Origin: Pseudomonadota bacterium
GTDB taxonomy: Bacteria; Pseudomonadota; Gammaproteobacteria; Xanthomonadales; Rhodanobacteraceae
NCBI GenBank assembly: GCA_025351555.1
Contig: JANXVS010000108.1
Coordinates: forward strand, 1 to 5,265
DNA length: 5,265 bases
Reading direction: 5' to 3'
This document shows positions 1 through 5,265 of the stretch, piece by piece. How positions within the stretch are numbered: the stretch's first letter is position 1; each line of letters opens with the position of its first letter. Position numbers and translations under genes: made by a program. The notes below the pieces were generated by a model that was not told the DNA's origin, made no database searches, and worked only from the letters and a program-made list of their open reading frames with translations.

Positions 1-3000
1 CGCCTGCGCGGCGATGCGCTCAGCGACGTGATCTTTTCGGGCTCAGGTGGACGCAAGCCGGTCGGCACGGCGACGGTCGAACTGGTCTTCGACAATTCCG
101 ATGGCCTCGTCGTCGGCGAATACGCCAAGTACAACGAAATCTCGGTCAAGCGCACCGCGAGCCGTGATGGCCAGTCACAGTATTTCCTCAACAGCGGGCG
201 TTGCCGCCGCCGCGATATCACCGACTTGTTCCTCGGCACCGGTCTGGGCGCGCGCAGTTACTCGATCATCGAGCAGGGCATGATCTCGGAGATCATCTCG
301 GCACATCCGGATGAATTGCGCGGGTATCTGGAAGAAGCTGCGGGCATCTCCAAATATAAGGAGCGGCGCAAGGAAACCGAAAGCCGGATCAAGGCCACGC
401 GCGAGAATCTCGAACGCCTCAACGATGTGCGCGAGGAAGTGGATAAGCAGCTTGAGCACTTGAATCGCCAGGCCAAGGCCGCCGCGCGCTGGCAGGATCT
501 GAAAGCCGAACAAACCCGGCGCGAGGCGGAAATGCGCGGCCTGCACTATCGCGCCATTGCCACCGAGATGGATGAGCATGGCTCGGCGTTGCGCCAGGCC
601 GAGATCGGCATCGAAGGGTTCGTCGCCGATCAGCGCCAAATCGAAGCCCAGATCGAGACCCATCGCGAGCATCATCAGGTCGCCGGCGAACATCTGAACA
701 AGGTGCAGGCCGAGGTTTACCGCGTTGGTGGCGAGATCGCGCGCGTTGAACAGCAGATTCAGCACAACCGCGAAATGAGCGAACGCCTGGAACGAGCACG
801 CCAGGAAACCGAACGTGCCTTCGCGGAACTCGGCGAACATATCGGCGCCGATCGTGAGCAGATCGAAACCCTGCGCGCCGCGTTGAGCGATGGTGAGCCG
901 AAGCTGGCGACCCTGAATGAAGTAGCCACGCAGACGGCTGACATCCAGCGCGAGGCCGAAGCGAAACTGGCCGAATGGCAAAGCCAGTGGGACGCCTATG
1001 CAAAATCCAGTGCCGAGGCGGCCCAAGCAGCCGAAGTGGAGCGCACGCGTCTGGATTATCTGGACAAGCAGGCGCTGGAAAGCGGGCGTCGCCTGGACTC
1101 GCTGCACGAGGAAAAGCGTGCGGCTGATTTCGTCACCTTGAGCGCGCATGCTGAACAGCTCGCCAGCGAGCACGATGTACATCGCGACAAAGTGGAAACC
1201 TATACTTCATTGCTCGACGAGCGCCGCATCGCTCACGAGAAACTGCACGAATCCGAGCGCACCAGCGCTGCCGCGCTGAACGACACGCGCACCGAGTTGC
1301 AGCGTCTGCGCGGCCGTCTGGCATCGCTGGAAGCCTTGCAGCACGCGGCGCTAGGGCAGGAAAAATCCGCGGCTGGTGAATGGCTGGCGCGACTGGGGCT
1401 GAATAAATCACGGCGTCTGGGCGAAATGCTCGAAGTCGATGCGGGCTGGGAAACGGCAGTGGAAACTGTGCTGGCCGGTCTGCTCGAAGGCGTGCTGACC
1501 GATGCGCCGCACGCGCACGCTGCCGAGTTCGCTGCGCTGCGCGACGCCGATGTCGCCCTGATCGCCGATGCGTCTGCTGCGGTCGGGCGTGCGGGCACGC
1601 TGGCGGCGCAAGTGCGTGGACCGGATGCGGCCATCGGGATTTTGTCACAAGTACACATTGCTGCATCGCTGGCCGATGCGCGTGCGATGGCGCCGGCATT
1701 GGCGCCGCACGAATCGGTGATTACCTGCGAAGGCGAATGGCTCGGCGCAGGTTTTGCGCGTGTGTTGCGCCGCGGTGGCGCCCAGGCGGGCGTGCTCGCG
1801 CGCGAGCGCGAGATCCAATCGCTCAAACAGCAAATCGACAGCTTGCAGGAACGTGTCGACAGCCTGGGCGGGGAAATCGAAACGCTCAAGGCCGGCAAGG
1901 CCGACGCCGAGCGCGCGCGCGATGATGCGCAGCGCGAACTCTATGTCACTCATCGCCGTGCCGCGGAATTGGCCGGCCAGTTGCAAAGCCATCGCGGCAA
2001 GATCGAAACCGCGCAGGCACGCCTGGCCAAGGTCGATCTGGAAATCGGCGAGCTCGAAACCCGCGTTGGCAGCGATCAGGTGCAGACGCGCGAAGCACGC
2101 GCACGCCTGGAAGCTGCGGTCGCGCGCATGGGTGAGACTGAACAGCAGCGCCAGCATCTGGATGGCGAACGCCGGCGTCTGCTCGAAGCGCGCGAGGAAG
2201 CGCGGATGAACGCACGCGAAGCCGGCGAGCAGGTACATCAGCTGGCGCTCGGCCTTGAATCCAGACGTTCAGCGGTTGCGTCGCTGGAGCAAGCGCTGCA
2301 GCGCATGCACAATCAACTCGCGCAGCTGGAATCGCGCAAGGTAGAAATCGCGCAACAACTTGAATCCGGCCATAGTCCGCTGGCCGATCTGGATGCCGAA
2401 CGTCAGACGTACTTGAATCAACGCCTGCTCATCGACAAGCAGTTGGTCGAAGCGCGCAAGGCGTTGGAAGAACGTGACAACGAATTCCGCGGCTACGAGC
2501 AGGAACGTCATCGCATTGAACACTTGCTTGGCCAGCAACGCGAAGCGCATGCCGAGCGCCGCCTGGCGCACCAGAGCCTGCAATTGCGTGCGCAGCAGCT
2601 GCATGAGTCGATCACGCAGGCAGGCCATGAGCTGGCCTCGGTGCTGGAAGCCTTGCCGGTGGGCGCTGATCCGACCGAATGGCAGCAGCAACTGGAAACA
2701 CTCGACGCCAAGATCAAACGTCTGGAGCCGGTGAATCTTGCCGCAATTTCCGAATACGAAGAGCAATCGCAGCGCAAGGCCTATCTCGATGCACAGCTGG
2801 CTGACTTGAACACCGCGCTGGAAACCCTGGAAGGCGCGATCAAGAAGATTGACCGCGAAACCCGCCAGCGCTTCAAGGACACCTTCGATCGCGTCAACAC
2901 CGGTTTGCAGGAACTGTTCCCGCGCCTGTTTGGTGGCGGCCACGCTTATCTGGAGCTGACCGGCGACGATCTGCTGGATTCCGGCGTGTCGATCATGGCG

Positions 3001-3339
3001 CGTCCACCGGGCAAGCGCGTGTCGAATATTTCGCTTTTGTCCGGCGGCGAAAAGGCGCTCAGCGCCGTCGCCTTGGTTTTCTCGATCTTCCGCCTGAATC
3101 CGGCACCGTTCTGCCTGCTCGACGAAGTCGATGCGCCACTGGACGAAGCCAACGTTGGCCGCTTCTCGCAGCTCGTCACCGAGATGAGCGAGCGCGTGCA
3201 GTTCCTGTTCGTCACCCACAACAAGGCGACGATGGAAGCCGCGCGTCAGTTGTGCGGCGTGACCATGCGCGAGCCGGGCGTTTCTCGATTAGTTCAAGTT
3301 GATCTGGCTGAAGCAGCTAAACTAGCCGGAGCCGCATGA
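1..3339 (+). CDS. smc: Chromosome segregation protein SMC, 5'-truncated by the window edge
   Basis: SMC is the ATPase core of the SMC-ScpAB condensin, which binds DNA and helps compact and segregate the chromosome. The frame is open from base 1, so 1112 residues are visible. The GTG at 28 is internal, because codons 1-9 (RLRGDALSD) already match the family. Compared with gammaproteobacterial SMCs, about 54 residues are missing, including the Walker A loop. Visible parts, numbered from base 1: the end of the N-terminal ATPase lobe with the Q-loop motif IIEQGM (Gln at residue 92) and EEAAGISKYKERR; a coiled-coil arm at about 125-440, rich in E, Q, R and A; the hinge at about 445-600; the returning coiled coil to about 905; and the C-terminal lobe with signature LSGGE (1013-1017), Walker B FCLLDE (1037-1042, catalytic Glu 1042), D-loop and switch His 1073. 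No frameshift or missing catalytic residue is seen. The stop is TGA at 3337-3339. The hinge and the absence of MukB character exclude MukB; RecN and SbcC differ in their motifs. Confidence 0.97.
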   Translation, partial: RLRGDALSDVIFSGSGGRKPVGTATVELVFDNSDGLVVGEYAKYNEISVKRTASRDGQSQYFLNSGRCRRRDITDLFLGTGLGARSYSIIEQGMISEIISAHPDELRGYLEEAAGISKYKERRKETESRIKATRENLERLNDVREEVDKQLEHLNRQAKAAARWQDLKAEQTRREAEMRGLHYRAIATEMDEHGSALRQAEIGIEGFVADQRQIEAQIETHREHHQVAGEHLNKVQAEVYRVGGEIARVEQQIQHNREMSERLERARQETERAFAELGEHIGADREQIETLRAALSDGEPKLATLNEVATQTADIQREAEAKLAEWQSQWDAYAKSSAEAAQAAEVERTRLDYLDKQALESGRRLDSLHEEKRAADFVTLSAHAEQLASEHDVHRDKVETYTSLLDERRIAHEKLHESERTSAAALNDTRTELQRLRGRLASLEALQHAALGQEKSAAGEWLARLGLNKSRRLGEMLEVDAGWETAVETVLAGLLEGVLTDAPHAHAAEFAALRDADVALIADASAAVGRAGTLAAQVRGPDAAIGILSQVHIAASLADARAMAPALAPHESVITCEGEWLGAGFARVLRRGGAQAGVLAREREIQSLKQQIDSLQERVDSLGGEIETLKAGKADAERARDDAQRELYVTHRRAAELAGQLQSHRGKIETAQARLAKVDLEIGELETRVGSDQVQTREARARLEAAVARMGETEQQRQHLDGERRRLLEAREEARMNAREAGEQVHQLALGLESRRSAVASLEQALQRMHNQLAQLESRKVEIAQQLESGHSPLADLDAERQTYLNQRLLIDKQLVEARKALEERDNEFRGYEQERHRIEHLLGQQREAHAERRLAHQSLQLRAQQLHESITQAGHELASVLEALPVGADPTEWQQQLETLDAKIKRLEPVNLAAISEYEEQSQRKAYLDAQLADLNTALETLEGAIKKIDRETRQRFKDTFDRVNTGLQELFPRLFGGGHAYLELTGDDLLDSGVSIMARPPGKRVSNISLLSGGEKALSAVALVFSIFRLNPAPFCLLDEVDAPLDEANVGRFSQLVTEMSERVQFLFVTHNKATMEAARQLCGVTMREPGVSRLVQVDLAEAAKLAGAA

Positions 3340-3342
3340 GTC

Positions 3343-3347
3343 GGAGG
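3343..3347 (+). promoter_or_regulatory. Shine-Dalgarno site of zipA
   Basis: The sequence GGAGG lies five bases before the ATG at 3353 and four bases after the smc stop codon. It fixes the zipA start and indicates independent ribosome loading on a shared smc-zipA transcript. Confidence 0.8.
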
Positions 3348-3352
3348 CGCCG

Positions 3353-4114
3353 ATGGAATCGCAAGGCCTGAGCACGAACGAACTGCGCATCATCATCGCC
3401 GTCATCGGCGTGATCATCTTCGCGCTGATCTATCAGTTTGGGCGTCCGAAGAAACCAGGGCAGGGCAGGCGCACCTTGTTCCAGCGTGGCGGCAGCGAGC
3501 GGGTTGAGCCGACCATGGATGGCAGCACCGAGCCGTCGCAGGGCCAGCTCAATGTCGAGTTGCACGCGGAATTGGAACGCCTGGGTTCGGCGATCGTCGC
3601 CAAGCGCGGCGAAAGCGCGGCCGAATCCAGCGAAAGCAAAGGACCCAAACCCGGCGCACGCCCGGCGCAGCCGATCGAGCGCATCGTCACCCTGTTCGTT
3701 GCTGCGCGTGCAGGCGGATTCATGCAAGGATCGAATCTCGTCGTCGCCGCCGAAAAAGCCGGGCTGACCTTCGGCGACATGGGCATTTTCCATCGTCTGG
3801 TATCGGGAAAATCCGAAGCCGGGCCGATCTTCAGCATGGCGAACATGGTCAAACCCGGCAGCTTCGACATGCGCCATATCGACGAACTGAAAACGCCGGG
3901 CGTGAGTTTCTTCATGGCCTTGCCCGGCCCCTTGCCTGCACTGGATGCCTGGGACGCAATGCTGCCGACCGCGCACCGCCTGGCCGAACTGCTCAATGCG
4001 AACGTGCTCGACGAGGAACGCAATGCGCTCGGCCGTCAGCGCGTCGCCCACATCCGCGATGAATTGCGCGCCTGGGATCGCAAGCAGGAGCGCAGTCACA
4101 TTCGCATGCGCTAG
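3353..4114 (+). CDS. zipA: Cell division protein ZipA
   Basis: ZipA is an inner-membrane protein that binds the C-terminal tail of FtsZ and anchors the Z ring during early divisome assembly. The 253-residue product has the expected layout. A short N-terminus is followed by one membrane segment (about residues 11-29, LRIIIAVIGVIIFALIYQFG) and a basic cytoplasmic flank (RPKKPGQGRR, 31-40). A charged, low-complexity linker follows (about 41-107). The C-terminal FtsZ-binding domain covers about 108-245. Its conserved blocks are FGDMGIFHR (140-148), FSMANMVKPGSFD (160-172), TPGVSFFM (181-188) and NVLDEERN (217-224), which align with the E. coli domain. E. coli ZipA is longer (328 residues), and the difference lies mainly in the linker, which is not unusual outside the enterics. 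The gene starts 13 bases after the smc stop, so co-transcription is likely. The ATG start is supported by GGAGG upstream and by the membrane segment being at the extreme N-terminus. The stop is TAG at 4112-4114. Confidence 0.95.
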   Translation: MESQGLSTNELRIIIAVIGVIIFALIYQFGRPKKPGQGRRTLFQRGGSERVEPTMDGSTEPSQGQLNVELHAELERLGSAIVAKRGESAAESSESKGPKPGARPAQPIERIVTLFVAARAGGFMQGSNLVVAAEKAGLTFGDMGIFHRLVSGKSEAGPIFSMANMVKPGSFDMRHIDELKTPGVSFFMALPGPLPALDAWDAMLPTAHRLAELLNANVLDEERNALGRQRVAHIRDELRAWDRKQERSHIRMR

Positions 4115-4131
4115 CCGGTCGTCGCATGGAT

Positions 4132-4174
4132 GGCCGGTATGCCGGTAATGCAGGAGCCATTGCCGGCGATGGCC
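4132..4174 (+). terminator. GC-rich hairpin after zipA, possible weak terminator
   Basis: GCCGGTAATG (4141-4150) can pair with CATTGCCGGC (4158-4167) to give a ten-pair stem with one G-U pair and a seven-base loop. An outer GGCC (4132-4135) can pair with GGCC (4171-4174) across an internal loop. The structure begins 18 bases after the zipA stop and is followed by only three T residues (4176-4178). It is therefore either a weak intrinsic terminator or an mRNA 3'-end stabilising hairpin. The pairing is read directly from the sequence; the function is inferred. Confidence 0.4.
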
Positions 4175-4258
4175 GTTTCGCAAACACGCGCGTTCGCTTT
4201 GCTCCCAATCTGGCGTTATGTTGCGCACACAGGTTGATATCGCCTGCCGCCACATTCC

Positions 4259-4265
4259 GGAGGGG
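4259..4265 (+). promoter_or_regulatory. Shine-Dalgarno site of the secreted-protein gene
   Basis: The sequence GGAGGGG ends two bases before the ATG at 4268. Its GGAGG core is four bases from the start. The spacing is on the short side but the match is strong. It supports this ATG, which also begins a good signal peptide. Confidence 0.7.
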
Positions 4266-4267
4266 TT

Positions 4268-5089
4268 ATGCGTGTAATCGATACGTTTCTAGGGTTCGCT
4301 CTTGTTTTTACCAGCCTGACAGCGGCGCAAGCCGCGACCCCGGCGCAAGGCCATGTCGCTCTGGAAAAGCAGAGCTGGGATGTGGCCGATGCGATCGCCT
4401 ATCGCAACGGCGATGAAGTCCTGGTCGTACTCAGCAACAAGAATTACGACCGCGCTGCGTTCGCCAAGGATGGCAAGCTCGACGACTTCGATTTTATCCA
4501 TCACACCATGGACGCCGGCGCATCGACGCTGACGCTGAAATTCGATACCGAATTCAAACTCAGCACCATGCAGTATTCGTTGCCCGGTGGCAGCGGCGCG
4601 CGCAGCGGCGACATGGAAAAAGACTTCACCCTGGGCAAGCACAGCGCGAACGCGCTGGCCGGTGTATTCAAATATGCCAGCGACGCCGACAAGGTTTCGG
4701 TCAGCTTCGATCTGCCGATTCAAAGCGACAAACTCGAACGCCCCGGCAAGCCGCTGGCGGCCGATGGCGGCGATCCCGGCAAGGCCCTGCTCAAGCACTT
4801 CGCGGCGATACAATCTGGCAATATCGATCAGGTGATTGCCGTCAGCCCGCCAGAGAGACGTTCCATGATCGAAGCCGCGAAGGCGTCAGGTGAAGCCAAG
4901 CAAATGCTGCCCTTCATGCAGTCGATGACGCCGACCCAGGCGAAAGTCCTCGGCGGCAGGCTCGACGGCGACAAGGCCCAAGTCGATTTTCAGGGCATGC
5001 TCGATGGCAAAGTGCAGAAGGGCAATGCGGAACTTAGTCGCATCAATGGCATCTGGTATGTGGGGGATGTTAGTTTGGATGCGCAGTAG
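4268..5089 (+). CDS. Secreted protein of unknown function with NTF2-like/DUF4878-like C-terminal region
   Basis: I do not recognise a characterised family. The 273-residue product begins with a Sec-type signal peptide: a short start with Arg2, a hydrophobic core at about residues 7-18 (FLGFALVFTSLT) and an AQA cleavage site at 20-22. It is therefore probably periplasmic or exported. No lipobox is present, and the protein has no cysteine, so it is neither a lipoprotein nor disulfide-bonded. Residues about 30-155 look like a beta-rich domain with alternating hydrophobic strands (DEVLVVLS, STLTLKF, DKVSVSFDLP). A short Gly/Pro/Asp linker (about 157-170) leads to residues 170-270. That part has a helix (PGKALLKHFAAIQSGNIDQVI) and then strand-like blocks ending in INGIWYVGDVSL, a pattern seen in NTF2-like and DUF4878-type domains. 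This fold assignment is an inference from sequence pattern only. The gene is 153 bases from zipA with a likely hairpin between, so it is probably a separate transcription unit. Codon use matches its neighbours, giving no sign of recent transfer. The stop is TAG at 5087-5089. Confidence 0.85.
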   Translation: MRVIDTFLGFALVFTSLTAAQAATPAQGHVALEKQSWDVADAIAYRNGDEVLVVLSNKNYDRAAFAKDGKLDDFDFIHHTMDAGASTLTLKFDTEFKLSTMQYSLPGGSGARSGDMEKDFTLGKHSANALAGVFKYASDADKVSVSFDLPIQSDKLERPGKPLAADGGDPGKALLKHFAAIQSGNIDQVIAVSPPERRSMIEAAKASGEAKQMLPFMQSMTPTQAKVLGGRLDGDKAQVDFQGMLDGKVQKGNAELSRINGIWYVGDVSLDAQ

Positions 5090-5102
5090 CCGCCGCGCGG
5101 CT
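5088..5102 (+). repeat. Short perfect inverted repeat at the stop codon
   Basis: AGCCGC (5088-5093) and GCGGCT (5097-5102) form a perfect six-pair stem with a three-base loop. It overlaps the last two bases of the preceding TAG stop. No T-run follows, so alone it is not an intrinsic terminator; it may protect the mRNA end or assist the hairpin 12 bases downstream. Confidence 0.35.
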
Positions 5103-5113
5103 GTGCCTCATAC

Positions 5114-5149
5114 GGACTCAAGATCTTTGAGGGTCCTGCCTTTTATATT
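5114..5149 (+). terminator. Probable Rho-independent terminator of the secreted-protein gene
   Basis: GGACTCAAG (5114-5122) can pair with TTTGAG (5126-5131) and TCC (5134-5136), leaving a two-G bulge at 5132-5133 and a three-base loop. The stem is followed by TGCC and then a T-rich stretch, TTTTATATT (5141-5149). It lies 25 bases after the gene's stop codon. The T-tract starts four bases after the stem and the stem is only moderately GC-rich, so the call is probable rather than certain. Confidence 0.55.
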
Positions 5150-5265
5150 GGGTCTTCAGGAAGTCGTGTGGGTGAATTGACGATGTAAACGTAGCTGTAA
5201 GCTGCGTGGCGATTGGCTTGCAGGTATTTTCAACGGGCTTGGGTTTGGTCATCATGTTCGGATGA
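5150..5265. other. Intergenic end of window with one hairpin, no supported gene
   Basis: This stretch is lower in GC than the genes (about 48% over 5101-5265 by hand count). It contains an eight-pair inverted repeat, ACGTAGCT (5189-5196) with AGCTGCGT (5200-5207), with one G-U pair and a three-base loop. A TTGACG box (5177-5182) resembles a sigma-70 -35 element, but no good -10 box sits at the right distance. No convincing coding region is seen on either strand. It probably carries upstream signals of a gene beyond the window. Confidence 0.4.

Noticed and set aside
28..30. GTG as the start codon of smc
   Set aside because: The frame is open upstream to base 1 and the residues before it (RLRGDALSD) match the SMC family, so the true start lies outside the window.
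175..1182. Long open frame on the - strand inside smc (335 codons)
   Set aside because: It is antisense to conserved SMC head and coiled-coil sequence. Long opposite-strand frames are common in GC-rich genes, and the translation shows no domain.
2269..3219. Long open frame on the - strand covering the SMC C-terminal head (316 codons)
   Set aside because: It is the complement of the signature, Walker B and D-loop coding region. Its length reflects codon bias and it has no recognisable motif.
4193..4222. Possible sigma-70 promoter for the secreted-protein gene (TTCGCT, 18-base spacer, TATGTT)
   Set aside because: It matches only three of six and four of six consensus positions, no better than chance in a region of this size. 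A promoter in this gap is expected but I cannot place it.
3317..4255. Open frame on the - strand opposite zipA (312 codons)
   Set aside because: It mirrors the whole of zipA, which is clearly the real gene by conserved FtsZ-binding blocks and its ribosome binding site.
4126..4416. Small + strand frame between zipA and the secreted-protein gene
   Set aside because: It overlaps the hairpin and runs out of frame into the next gene's signal peptide. No ribosome binding site precedes its start and the composition is not protein-like.
5118..5255. 45-codon - strand frame at the window end starting with two ATG codons
   Set aside because: It has no visible ribosome binding site, runs into the probable terminator hairpin, and its translation resembles no family I know. 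It could be revisited if more sequence beyond 5265 shows a promoter and conservation.

Overview
The window looks like an ordinary chromosomal segment of a gammaproteobacterium. The proteins point to the Xanthomonadales/Lysobacterales side (Xanthomonas or Rhodanobacter-like relatives). The reasons are: a canonical SMC protein rather than MukB; a ZipA, which is a gammaproteobacterial division protein; the gene order smc-zipA, known from Pseudomonas and Xanthomonas; and GC-rich coding sequence with mostly G/C third positions. The family placement is an inference from remembered homologs, not a database search.

Layout, all genes on the + strand: (1) positions 1-3339, the 3' part of smc, missing only about 54 N-terminal codons, including the Walker A motif; (2) 13 bases later, zipA at 3353-4114 with a good Shine-Dalgarno sequence, probably co-transcribed with smc; (3) a 153-base gap with an imperfect GC-rich hairpin that may end the smc-zipA transcript; (4) a gene at 4268-5089 for a secreted, cysteine-free protein of 273 residues and unknown function, with a signal peptide and a C-terminal part resembling NTF2-like/DUF4878-type domains; (5) a lower-GC tail at 5090-5265 with a probable Rho-independent terminator and a second hairpin, and no gene I can support.

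SMC and ZipA both serve the cell cycle: SMC compacts and helps segregate the chromosome, and ZipA tethers FtsZ to the inner membrane at the division site. The third gene has no visible link to them. It stands where ligA (NAD-dependent DNA ligase) usually follows zipA in Pseudomonas and Xanthomonas, which is the most notable contextual feature. I found no mobile element, CRISPR array, tRNA, rRNA or evident novel system. The secreted protein and the changed neighbourhood are the only parts that go beyond routine annotation.
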